This document shows positions 25,301 to 38,500 of a DNA stretch of 64,000 nt, piece after piece; within the stretch, counting starts at the first letter, position 1, and the number at the start of each line of letters is the position of its first letter. The DNA is from Parascedosporium putredinis (lineage: Eukaryota; Ascomycota; Sordariomycetes; Microascales; Microascaceae), in the NCBI GenBank assembly GCA_949357655.1, contig CASHTG010000001.1, positions 4,526,001 through 4,590,000 on the forward strand, read 5' to 3'. A program made the position numbers and the translations under genes. The notes below the pieces were generated by a model. It was not told where the DNA came from and ran no database searches. It saw only the letters and a list, made by a program, of their open reading frames with translations.

Positions 25301-28300
25301 AAGCGACGGCACCCAGGGTAGAGGGGAGGGGTATCCGCACAACATCCAAAACGATCAGTTGCTCCCATCGACGCAAGGCCTCCAGGCCACGGGCGCTGAG
25401 GGTGTGGAAAAGCCAAGGCTTTCTCTGGTCCCTGAATGATCGTTGGCAGAGAAGAAACATACCAACCCATCATATCTGAAGGCCGACGAAACAGAGTTGA
25501 GTGCGATGAAAATCGTGGTGGGGGTGTGTTAAATCCACTCAACTTTATTCGAAGGTTTTCACCCAGGTACGAAGTACCTATCTTACACAGAAGACTCTAA
25601 ATATGTCCCAGGGTACCTCGGGGCAAGGACGAGAAGGGGTGTGAGAGGGGGTGGGTCTTTGAGGGGTGTGTGTGTCTAGGAAACCCAGGGCCTTGGCGCG
25701 TGCATGATCGCCTTTGGGGCACGCAGCTGTTACGGAAGGGAGGTCGGCCGATATTGTGCTGATACAAAACTGGATTTATGCCGCCTGGGGCTGGGAGAGA
25801 AAGAGCCAGATTAAGCTGGTTCTGGTGGCAAAGAAGCTGACCGGCAAACCACGAAAAATGAAACGCTGGATTCTTCCTAGGATAAAAGAATATGGATCGT
25901 GGACGCCCAGGCGACTCCTAGCTAAGCTCTGGCGGCCTCCATCTCTTGTCATTCTAGTTTTGTAGTATATAGAATTAGAAGACGAACCTAGGGGTTTGGT
26001 GTCCTTGTTTACCCGTGACTCGCGAGATGAAGGGTTGGCGGGATTTTCAGAGGTCATCGCCTTCTAGATAACGTCAATGAGAAGGAGGTAATACAGGACC
26101 TCCTCTCCAGGTTTGGTGTTTGGCCCGAATGTGCCCTTCGAGACAAGATCCAGGAATTTTAGGCCTAGGGTGGAAAGGCCCCCGCAACTCCCCTCACCTT
26201 TCAGCCCTGGGGTTATTGGGAAATGATCAAGTACCGAAGTACACTCGGCCGAGGGCTCAATCGAAGGGGCGGAAAGATTAGGTAAGCGGGTATTTCCAGG
26301 AGATCCTGGGCTAAGGAAAACAGGGCCGTATGCAAGGATCCAGCCACTTAAGCCAGTGTAGGACGATATCATGCGAAAGCAGTCTTGTCAACAGCTATTC
26401 CTTTAATAAATCCACATCCGCCGCCTTGCTTATTAAAGGGTTCGTTCGTGATGAGAGGCAGGGGTAGCCCTAGCTATAGTCCCTTTTCCTTGAGGACAAG
26501 ACTCATCCCTTCCCAAGCTAAGAAAGTGGAGAATGAGAGCGGAGCAGAGGAAGGGTAGAAGTAGAGAAGGAAGAAGAAGAACAAATACAAGTCATAGATC
26601 ATAGACTAGAAGTGAGGGGGTTTCAACTGGCTGATTAAGGAGGGCTTCTGTGGCGCTGTTCTAGCGCGAGCTGCGGGGACGCCAACTAGAGCGATCAATT
26701 CTTTCTTCGTCAGTGGCCCTGAAAGGTCAGTCGAGATGGTGCGCCATGAGTTGTTCTGTCGACTCGCGCCATGTCGGCTAGAATCTTCCCAAGATTAGCA
26801 GCACCGAGGCCGGGCCAGGCGTGGGCTTTGCAGAAACCTCGCCTCAGTTGGAGGATGGGATAGGTGTACACTGAGCGTCCACAGGACTAGCTCCAGCGTT
26901 GGCGCGCTGTGAGGTCATCGGCGGCTGGCAATGAGGGCCGACGGATTTTTCCTGTCAGGAGACGGAAATTTTGTTGATATTTGCTAGCGCCGACACAAGC
27001 TGGGGATGGCTGGTCCGCCCCACGAAGCACGGCAAGGTCTGAATTATGGCCAGCAAGCATTCCAGAAGGAATGCCCCGCTGGGATTGGTATCTGTGGGCT
27101 GCTAGCAACGGGCTACCCTGGTCGATCAGCGTCAGGGGTCTCTCAGGCCAAGGTTGATGTCCCATTTGATATTTTTCGCCCTGGGCCACAAGGATGCCAG
27201 CAAAAAAGGAAAGAAAGAAAAGAAAAAAGCAAACCTCATGTGGGTTTGTTTTGTGACGAAAACCGAGCGCGGCCCCCAAATTCGACTAGTGGTAACATTT
27301 GCAATGTCCATCAGCATTGGGTGTTGATGCTTGATGCTTAAGGGGGTGATGGGGTTTTCTCCGATTATTTTTTGGTTTGCAACCAGGTACTCCCTTTGGT
27401 TTCTTTTCTTTCCTCCCCCCGCCCTGCCCCCTTCCTCTCTGATTCGCATGTTGTATCCCCTGCCTTCTTGTCTGACACGTTCACTTGGGAGCACAGCATG
27501 CCAGGGTGTGGAGGAGGGGGAAATACCCACCGTGACGGGGCGGACCACGCACTTTAGTTGAAGGGAGACCGCCACAATTCTAAGCGATGTTCAGCTCCTG
27601 TCCGTTTCCGTAGTCCGTGGGGCTTCATCATGTCCGCTACCCGGGAAGAAGAGGGTGGGAGGAAGAGATTGGCACCGGCTAGGGCATGAACGACTGGCGG
27701 CAAATGTTGCTTTGAGGAAATTTTGCCCTCGAGGAAGCGTTCTCGTGATGTCTCCACCAACCGAAGAAGTCGCCGGCGTTCCATTAATCTCCACACCTAG
27801 TGACTTCCCGACTGTCTGGTTGTTATCCGTACTCCTCAAGCACTCCTCCCCGCTTGAAAGAGAGTACGGGTGGGAGAAAATCAATAGAAGAAACGGAACC
27901 ATCCGAAATTCGGTTTGACAGAGTTGCTGTTAAACATGAGTCCCAGTTTACCGCCCGGCGTCTGCAACAGTGATGCTTTCTTCTATGAAATCGCGTCGCT
28001 TCCACCAGTGTCTGTTATCGAAAACCAACATGCCTGCCTTCAAACTGACATCCATGTATTGGTATAAAAGGAAAGAAAAGAAGGGATGCCCCATCTTCTG
28101 TTGGTAGGGATCGCCCGAATTAGCTACCCCCGCCGGTAGCATCCTCCTTGATCCAAGGGTTGGACACCAGTGATAACGCTTGTAATAACGACCTTTCTTT
28201 CGGAAAAGGCTTCATCTCCGTAATGAGCTCCCGCTCTGGGAGGGTGGCTTGCAGGTAGTTGGCCCGAATATCCCTCGATCAAGTCCAGTCACCTTTTGTG

Positions 28301-31300
28301 GTATCAGTTGATACGACCATGATCTCCACCTGCCGTTCGGGACGGAGGGAGAAAAAGAGATAGGTTGCAAGCCAGCCATTGCCTTGCGATGGAAGCGAAC
28401 AAGGGGGTATAGGCGGGGTGCTTCATTTACGGTTATGGGGGACAAAAGGCGCATCTCGTCGGGGTTGCATTCGCTTGTCCGGCTCGAAGTTGGCGAAGGA
28501 GATGCTTGGGTGGGCGATGGCAAGTGGGTGTATGGGATCTGGGCCCATTCTCCTGGGAGAAGGAGCGATTCTCACAAACTCCCTCTCGTTCTTTGTGGAT
28601 GACAGAGCAAATAGAAAGCTTGTCAAAAGGTCAAGATGCATCTGGTCCAAGCTTCCGCAAACTTCAAGTCAAGAGAGGCTGAATGCATCATCTATTCATC
28701 CATTCGAGGTGGTAATTCTCATTGTTTGGTCGGCAATTTCGAGCTTTTGGACACATACATTCCATTTAGTGCATTCAGTTCCACTGAAGCTGGTCATACT
28801 TGTACACGCGGATTCCTTTCTCAAGCTCATCCTTTTTTTTTGTCTCCCTTGCCTACTTGTACAGGTGATAGCATTAAGACAAGAGAGAGGCAGAGATGGA
28901 GAAAAGAGGCCTTGAGGAGGGGATGCCTTGACCTGCTGGAGCCGAAGATCCCCAGGCTCTCTCCGCCCCCAGCGACGATCAGCCAGGGTCCCCTGTCTAA
29001 TCACCCGATATGGGCAAAATCCCAGGAGAGGGAATCAGTTCTCATCAGCTCTCTGCAAGCGAATAGGGGGCAAGAACAAGGTGTCCAAGTGCCCACACGA
29101 GTCCCTACTTTTCCCGATGGAGAGGAAGCCCGGAGGATTAACGATGTGATGCTGGGAATAACATCAATTGATATCTGATGTATTATGCCTAAGTATTCTC
29201 CCCCATCTCCGGCCCAAGCCTCGGATAGGCCGTGGGTCGAAGTGTATTCTGGGCGAGCAGGACTAATTTGAGAGTGGCTCATTTAGGTTGACAATGCCGA
29301 GAAGGAGAGCTTTGACATATTGCCATCCCTCGTTGATATTGAAAAAAACTTAACGAATCATCAAAATTGGGATTGGGAAAGGAAGAAGAGGAAAACGGCG
29401 TTAGGCCTGCCCATCCACGCTCCAAGACGCAAGCGATCCCGAGTGGGGACTGAAAAGATCGGCACAGGAAGCAGATCTTGGAAATGCATGGGTGAGAGGA
29501 GAGCCTCGACGCATACGACCTAATTTTACGTTGCATCGCCACGAATTTAGACTACCACTTGGCGTGCTGATCCTAGCGGGCCATGCACCCAATAAGGCAA
29601 AGATCGAAATAATCCACGAGCCTCTCAAGATCAACTCCTGGAACAGTACCTTTTGAACTCGACCACCATCCACGGGATCAGGGCGGGATTTACACATCCC
29701 ACGCCAAAGAGTAAGCGCAGCAGTAGCAGGGTGCGGGCGCTGCAGGCCTCGTTCAAGGAAAGAGGGCTGAAGATATACGCACTTGTCCCGGCTCTCTGCA
29801 GAAGCTTCAGCGGATGGATCCCTCAATCGAATTGATAGATGTGCGGATGCGGGTGACGGACGCACATCCGACCAGTTTATCTTCGCGCCATTCGTGCAAA
29901 CCCAACAGCCATTTCTTTTCGCGCAAGGCAAAATATCGTGAAACAGGCTTGCAGGGATTCCTGGGTAGAGGCGCCCCCGCAAGAATGAGGCGGCTGTTGG
30001 AGAGCACCGGACCTGTGTCTATGGCATGCTTGGTCCCGCCGCCTTCCAGGCGCATGCAGACGAGTGAGTGGAAACAGGAAGCAGGGCTCCGAGAGATCGT
30101 ACGTTTTGTGTCCACTAGCGCGAGCGCCCCCGCCCCGCCATTCCAGAAAGAAGAACGCCAGAGACGTTCGAATCCCGAAGGGGAGAGATACCCCACAGGG
30201 CGACAGCAAAAAGTGAAAGTTGGATGGGAGGGTTGAGCTCGTCACCCGTTGTCTCTTTCTCGCGTTTGAATGGACAAGTACTAGCACCTTTGATCTCCCA
30301 GAAATAGCTGAGCTCTTGCACGCTTCGCCATCAACAGCAGCAGTCGTGGTGGCGGCTACGGCGGTCCTATCTTTCGCTGGCCCGTTCACACTGTTGGACA
30401 AGGGGGCGGAGTGGGAAACACTCCTCTTGCAAGATCCGTCGGTTGTTCATTTTTGCACAATCTTTGGGAAAAGGCAAGGGCAAGTCACAGCAATCTTTGC
30501 GGGTTCTCCAGCTCCACCAGACGTCACCCTTCCCTAACTTATCAGAGCACTCTTTCGGGGCGGCATATTGGACATAATTTTCGTTGATGCACAAATGATG
30601 ATGAGTCGACATCGTTGTCACTCTTCCCCGCAGCCACGCCTTGAGCCCACAGAGAATATTTCCAGCAGGTGGCCTCCTCGCACGATACGGTCTTCAGTAC
30701 TCCCAGGCTCAAGTATGCAGGACAATACTGTTCCAAGATGTGCCCGGATCCGATGAATGAATTGGATGGCGAAGGCTCCTTGTGGATGGATCGCCCCCTG
30801 TGTCACTTGTCCGTTGTCATAGCCTGCTCGGGCATCCCAACCATTTCGTTGTTTGGGGTGGTACAGCGAAGGGCTCACTCGATGCAAGGTCGTGCAAATA
30901 GAATACAGTCATGACTTTGAAGGGATACTGTTTCAGCCGGTGTGTTTAACGGTGAGATTCGCGCCTGTCACTTGCACATTACATGTCGACATCAAGCAGC
31001 CCGTGGCCCCGTCTTTCAGCGACCACCCTGCACATACATACATGCTGAGTATATGCATATATCTGCTGATCACAAGGAGGTGCCAACATGAGAAATTGAG
31101 TAACAGCAGCCAGATACGGACACATACTTATCGGTGGCTCCTCGTGCAGCGTTGGTGGTTGCAGGATAATAGTCCAAGCAGCCTTATCGAGCGGACGGGA
31201 CTGCCTCGATGTTGATTTCATCAGAGCCACCAGGGTCAATACAAGGCCTTCTAATCTTTAACACAAGGCGTCAACTCACGAAGACCCTCCGTTTTCCGGC

Positions 31301-31324
31301 CTCAGGTAGCCTCAGGTAGCCTCA
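31301..31324. repeat. CTCAGGTAGC tandem repeat
   Basis: Two exact copies of the decamer plus four further bases, in non-coding sequence. Confidence 0.8.
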
Positions 31325-31726
31325 TGCACTTGGAGGCGGCGCTTGTTGTGCAAAGGTCTTACAGCCAAACGGGAAAGAATATGCACCTCACCCTCACATC
31401 TAGAAGGGGCTTGCGAAGAGGTATTATGAGTTTTAACAAACGGGCATTGCGTAGTGAGGAGAGTAGACCCAGCGGGGGCACCAATCCCATTTCTCAAGTC
31501 CAAGACACTTGGAGAAAGAGCTCTACAGTATTGCAACGCTTAGCCACGCATTGAGCGGAGATGTCAGGTCCTCGAAGTAGGTATTCGATCTTGACAAGAC
31601 ATGGTTGGCATCAAGTCCTTGCCCAAGTAGCCCCAAGAACACCCTGCGTTTTATTAGACATTGATGTTGATGGAGAGGGCCTTGGTCTCCTGGGTACGAG
31701 GCCGTAATGAGACCAGATCTTCTCCA

Positions 31727-31749
31727 ATTTTTATTTTTATTTTTATTTT
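31727..31749. repeat. TTTTTA microsatellite
   Basis: Nearly four copies of T5A, the reverse complement of the unit at 21271-21290. Confidence 0.8.
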
Positions 31750-34700
31750 GCTCTCTTTTCGCCTTCGGCAGCACTAAAACATCAATTGGTGGATGCCCTT
31801 GGATCGGGGAGGCGCTGCGATGTCTTCCAGGCCGCCACTGCAGGGCTAACATCGATATTGCGACACTGGAACGATGAGGTTGCAGCCATTCAGCGAAGCA
31901 AAACGAGTGCTGAACCGCCCGTTGAAAGATTCCGGTCGCGGTTAATACGTGTATGAATGGGGCCTGGCCTGCACGGGACGGGGTTTGCTCCCGATCCGGC
32001 AACGAGCCCATCTAGTCCATCCGGTTTTGAGCAGATTGGGGATTGGATGTCCTATCAATTGGCAGCGAGCAACGGAGAGCTTGCAACGTTTTCCCGGCTT
32101 TAGCGCCCCCTTCCTTCTTTTCGCCTTTCGGGGCGCCCCCTGCCTGCCCCCTTCGGACTCCGTCCTTCTTGATTTGATTGACCCACATCTTCGACTCCCT
32201 GGCAAGTACGACGTGATAGGTGAGTCGAGGGAGCGGTCTGGACCTGTTTCGTTGCTTGACAACTTGGCGGGGAGGGATCAGAAAGGAGGGAGGAATCATG
32301 GAGGCCAACCTCCCGGCCGACTGGGAGGACTGCTCTAAAGTGCCGGCCTCCTAGAAGAAAATGGGCAGCAAGATTCGACCACATGTCACTCACTCCCCGG
32401 GAATGCAGTGTACAAGTATATTCTTTTCCGAGGATGACAATAAAAGTTCAACCTTGGGTGGCCTTTGCCCCCTCGTTACGATCCCCCCACGACCTGTCCC
32501 TGATATCCAACGGCCCCCTAGATATCCTACCAGGGTACTAGGGCAGTGCGAGGTCCTCTTCTCGATGTGATGAAAGGACAAAGTGTGGTAAACATATTTC
32601 CCGAATACAACCCCCGAGGCCACCTTGGCTACGCTCGCGGTTCCTTCGGGTCCTTCGGTTACGCTCGCCTGCCTGGGCGTCCTCTTGTTGGAGAATCAAT
32701 CTCGGTCTTTCATCTGAACCCTTACCAGGCCTGGTTTTTCAGCTCATCGCATGAACTGCTTTCCAGCTCCCTCACCAACGGACTAGAGCCACACCACCTT
32801 TCCACGGCTTCTAAGAGCAGAGTCAAGGGGCGTTTCTATTATCCTCCGCTTCAACCGTTTGTGGCTCAACGGCGATTCAGAACTAGCGATTTCCTTGCCG
32901 GGATTGCATCATGTGAATGGCACTAGAGACCTGTTGAAAAGGGGAGCAAGGCAGTTGGAAGCCTTGACTCAACCAAGACTACCGAGGTGGCAGCGGCTTG
33001 ATAGCAACGGCTACCCGCCCTTTACAGGCCACAAATTGTTTGGACACACCATTAAATGCCACTGAAGAAGCCTGCTATCTCGACTTTATGGCTGGGCCTA
33101 TGCGGGCTACATAATTTCCTTAGCGCGAAAGCACAGCATGCATCTCTCCTGAGATCTCGTCGTTCTGTGGAAGGGTACAAACCATGAAGAGCGACAGCAA
33201 TTAGCCATGTATCAGGCCTCAGTTGTTAACTGGTTTGCCACCCCTCTTTGTCCCTGCCCCTTCGTCACCGTTCGGTACATTAAATACATAAATATTTGTG
33301 ACCCACAACACCATTCAATGCCGTGGAAGTCTCCAAACCCGCCTTGCCCGCCTCTCGTGCCACCATTGTATTGAACGCCTTTCTAGCACAACGACTTACA
33401 AACTTTCTACTCGTCCCGTGCTATGTCCAAGAGGGAGAGGCTGGCGAATGGGTTGGTGTGGAGACACAACATCTGTTCAGGAGCGCCGGGAATGAACTCT
33501 TGGCCCAGGAATGTGCTTGCATCTGCACAGATGGACGTGTCTGCTTGTCTACAAGTACGGTTGGGGGTTGATGGAAAGGCAAAGCACATCTCCACGCGCA
33601 GGCTCATCTGTACTTTACATCAAGATGGTGTCGATGGTGCGAGTACTAGGGAATGGGGGAGGGGTCTCTTTCGAGCCCATTTGGCTGACGATGTCCATGT
33701 CTGCGCCTCCGTCGCCCCTGCCCCAGCCAAGTGCGTTGTCTTCTGCAATGATGATGACTATTGAAAGTGAGAAGCTACAAAACTTGGCCAGGAGGGAACA
33801 GGACCCCCACCACCCTTTCCACTGCCTGATCCCAAGCCGCCATCTCCTTTTTCTCGCGCTTCAGCCCCAAAAGGGCCAACGATCTCCCCTCGCACTTGAG
33901 GGCCCGTCGAAAAGGCGGCATGTGTGGAGGAGGGGAGGAGGAGGGGGAGCAACGAAGAGGGTTACGACCCGCCTTGTTCTCGAGAGGGCGGGTGATGTGG
34001 TCGGTCATCCGTCCAGTAGGCACCCGGTATCTGCCTGCCTGCCCTTTGTTGCGCACGTCCGCATGCAGGTCGAGTCCGCAGACCACCGGAGATTTTCTCC
34101 ACTCGGCTGGGACTTGAATTCTCGAGAGGAGGAGAATTGGGACCAATTTTGGGAATTCTGAGATGTCGCTAGGCTGCTGGGATGTTGGGGGAAAGGGAGG
34201 GGAGGGACAAAGGGGAGGAGTCAAAGGAGTCGAATGAGTATGCAACACACCCCTCGGGGACCCGCGTGATGTTTGCCGGCTGGCCGGTGTTGTGGGAGAC
34301 GTCTGCGTCGTTCGATCCTATCAGCGGGTATCATTGAGCTGTCGTGCCCGCAATAGATCCATCCTGAAATGACGAGTAAAGTTTCTTGAACCGGGGCCAG
34401 TCTGTGCTGGCAGGTTTCTGTGATGCGTGTTCCGTTCCTTCTCCTTTAGATATTCCTCCAGCCTCGGGTCAAGCAAGTACCCACCCAAGACATCATGCAC
34501 TTCTTTCACCCTGCTTTTGAAGGGTGCATCTATGTCTCTTTCTTTCATCTCCCTTTCTGTCACGCCTTGGCCTCTTCAATCGGAGGGATAACGAGGAGAA
34601 TACAAGCCAAGCCGAGGGCCAGTTGCGCCGTTCGAGTAACGCCGTCTAGTCGAAAACACATAACCGTTCAAGGGGTTAAGGAGGAGCCGAGATCTAAAGG

Positions 34701-35518
34701 TGGACGAAATCGCTACAAGTAATAGACGGAATGGATGTAACACGGCTCCATGCACCCCATGCCCAGCTTTATCCTTTGGCAAATTTCCAGCGATTGCACC
34801 AGTCTCTACGCACCGGCTCTAGGTTCACCAAGCGTCGATTGTTTCCTCGAGTATCACGCACCAAGGCAGCCCTCTCCGCGACGCCAGATTAGCGACAGTA
34901 CGGCTTCTACCGAGGCAGGAGACGCTGTGTTGAAGTGTTTAAGGATCGTCCAACGGTGAAGCAATAAGAATAACCGCCCTTGCTTGAGATCAGCATCTAA
35001 TACCTCGGTATGGTGCAAATGTTTGAAAATAAAAAGCGAGCCTGACAGAGTGAATACGAAACCCCTCTTCGGGCGTCTCGCTGGACTTGTCCTTCTCGAC
35101 GGCCCTGATTCTTCCCTCGCTAGAATACGCAGCCCGGCTTGAGAAGCACTTAATCTTTGCCGCTTTGTTAACGTTGACGCACTATTACTTTGTGGGCCAA
35201 CAGCCATAATTCCTTCCTCACGCCCTGCCTCCATTCCTGTCACATTTGTTGACTCCTACACTAGGGAACCTCTAAATTTCGTCGGCCCTGCGCTGACGTC
35301 GTTTATGGAGCACAGCAAGGAGGCGGTAGCATCACTTCCAATCCTAGCTGAAGCTCGCTGTCCAGGAACGGGATATCGCCCGAGACGCTGAGCCTTGTTA
35401 CATTTCGAGAAATATGGATCAACAGTGGCCCTCTTCTTCTCTGGGACGCGAGGGGGTGAAAGATCTACTGCTTCCTTTCTGGGGTCAAAGATGGGGATAC
35501 CACTTTTGGCATTTGATG

Positions 35519-35534
35519 AATTATTATTATTATT
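35519..35534. repeat. ATT trinucleotide microsatellite
   Basis: About five tandem ATT units in non-coding sequence. Confidence 0.8.
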
Positions 35535-38500
35535 GGAAATGTCAATACGGATAGAGCTTCATTGGCTTGACGTTTTTGATTCATCAAGACTTACGAGAGA
35601 CGTCCTCTGGCCCATGCACATCCCTCCCTGTTCTGGATGGAGTGGAGCTGCAAGCCACGCCTCGAACGCTCCGTACGCGAGCTGCAAGCCCTTGCGCTAA
35701 GACCGCCGATCGCCGTTATATTTCGCCTTGTGTGTGGGGGCGTTGTTTGCTCGTGCGTGGGTCAGCGATGCTTACCCAGCCCGTTATGGATCCCAGCGGC
35801 CGGCACATCCCCCATGCTCTCCGCCCATCGTTCCCTAAACAAGACAATTGACTTGGATTGCTTGACGAGGCATGACAGAGAGGGTTCAATAGAGGGAAAG
35901 AAAGAGACGACAGTCTTTTTCCCCCGGTCAGGGTTGGTGCATTCCAAGTCTCTCCCCCGAGCTTTGCTTGTCGGGGAAGTCTAGACCATGTTCAACAGAC
36001 CCTTGAGAGAGAGGGCGTGTGCTTGGTGCGCCCATGTCTTCAGAGTTCAAGGTCCACACACTTGGTGGGCCTGGCTTCCTCGCCAGCCTTCTCTCAATCC
36101 CACGCTGCGGATGGCCGCCCCTTCTCCTCGCGTCAATAGGCTGATCCCTTTCCCTCCTTGTTCTGTGTCTGTCCATCCCTCCATGAGATACTTTCGGCGC
36201 TTACACCTCTTGGGGCATCACTGCAGCCTGTGGAGCGGATCATTGCAGGGAGTGTGAACGCTTGAACAAGAGCAGGAAGACGATTGAAGAGAGGTTGGCT
36301 GGAAACTCTAGCAATATTACAAGTGGGAATACCCGGACCATGCCATGCTTGTGTGCCAAGGGCCCGTGGGTGCATACATCTCCAGGTTGAAGATCACCCA
36401 TCACCCGCTCACTCCTCCCGCGGATTGAACCAAGCTGTTGGAGACTGGTAAGCTCCTGGGCGAAGTCATCTTTGGATGCTCAAAACCTTTGCATCGCAAA
36501 AGGGGAGTAACAGCTGCTGTGGGCCTCCTCGTGCCCGAGTCTGGGCTTTGGGTCATTCAGAGGGAGAATAAGAGGATCTGGGTGGGTATTCCCAGTAATG
36601 CATCGGCCCATCCTTTCAACACAATAGTGTATTACACCTATCCTGGATCTGGAAAGGACTCCGGGCCCGCCTACTCACGCCAAGGAATTCAGAGCTGGGC
36701 GCATCGCCGATGCTTGCTACGTCAAGGAGAAAAACACTGGAAAAAGCCTTGTTGTGTTAGTGGTGCTGGGGGTTATTGAAGGATGGGAGCAGGCCCCCTT
36801 GGACGACCTTGGTTTGTCTGAGATTCCGCTGAGGCGAGCAAACGGCTATTAACCAGGTCGACCTAGCTCCGCTAGAGGTGCTGGGAAAAAGAGTGGCTTT
36901 TAGCCCGTCCCATTCCCCTATTTCGACCATGGCAAGTATTATTTTTAGCTGCGTCGTTGTCCATGGCGCTCGCTAGGGGTCGAGAGCTGATCCTCAGGAC
37001 ACCAAACCCTTGATAGCTAGCCTGCGCCCATCCTGCCCGTCACGAGCACGTACATGCACTAATAACCTTTCAATGTTGGCAGGTGTACCTCGGTAGAGGT
37101 GGTGGTGATAAGCCTCTCTCATCCTTCGTATCAACCTTTTTCCTGCTTCGTTACCTCGTCGTAGGAATGCGCCCACCCCCTTCTGAACGGATGCACCGAG
37201 GGGTTTTTTTCTTTTGTTTCTCGTTTACCTTTTTGTGGCCCTTGTGAAAGAAGAGCGATTCTGACGGCGCCGCTGGTGTCGGCCTGCACGAAGAGGGAAA
37301 AGGATGGTGGGGGAGAAATGCCCGAAACGCCCTAGGTTGAGGGGAGGGGAAGCACCAAGGCAGGGTGCTGCTGCCGAACACGACTCGAGCATGAGAAGGT
37401 CGATGCGAGTAGAATGACATTTGCAAAGAAGCACATGCAGAAAAGTCGCGCTTAAGCTATTACCAGCCATCAGCTTTACAAGCTCGACAAGTACTGCATG
37501 TGTGTGTGTAAGTGGCGTCTTTGTTGTGTGAAAGAATCATGGAGACTAATAAGCCCCTTCCCGTTGCTTGAATAATACCTCGTGGAAGAGGATTCCTTCG
37601 TACTTGGAGAGAGGGACAGGGGGTCAGGTGCGAAGTTCGCCTGTTGCCCTGTTCAGAGTTGGAAGCCAGAAGGGCAGGAAAAGCAACGAGCATCAAAATG
37701 GCATCATGTTTCCCGCGCGCCATCGAGCCTAGTCCCCTTTGAGTTTTGGTGGTCGGCAGGGATGAGAGGGGAAAATCAAGGGGAATTACCGGAGGGCCAG
37801 GCGTGTGACGACCGATGGCCGACGAGCAAAGTCAACCACGCGAAGGGATGTCGGCGCCGGGGTGGGGACCGTATGCAACGGTGAAGTGGCTTCTCCTCAT
37901 GCTTTGGAGGAAGTGCAAATCCAGGACATCCGGACACGCTAATCGGGAAAATGGAGGGAAGATTGTCTAATTAAGGAAGCCTGGGCGACAGACTTGCGCC
38001 CGTTGATTCGCCTGATGCTCTCCTACCCTACCCCCGGGCAAGTAAAGAAGAGAAATAAGAGGGGAGATGCTTGAGAGGGGCGAGAGTTGATAAGAAACAA
38101 GAGGCTTTTTTCTTCTCTTGTCCTCGACGAATAGGTTGATGAATGGAGAGAAGAAGGACCGCATCAAACCAAATGGGGTAGGAATAACACGAGTCATTTC
38201 GTTCGTGGCACATGCTGCGATGCTAGGGCGTGCGCGTGAAAGAAGGCACACGCCAGGCGATCTCAAGATCTGAATGGGTAGGCTACAAGATCGATCTGGT
38301 TCAAGTTCTCACCACGAGAATGGAAGTGCGCCATGTCTCCCGCGGCTGCGCCGGGAAGGAGAAGAAGGAGGGGAAGGGAGCGCGCGCCCCGTCCCGGGGA
38401 TGGAGAGCTTCGTGCCCGGGCGTAGCGCGGATGTGAGCGCCGCCGACCTAAATCAAAATTCCCGCTCTCACGACATGGCGAGTACATCCACACTAAGACG

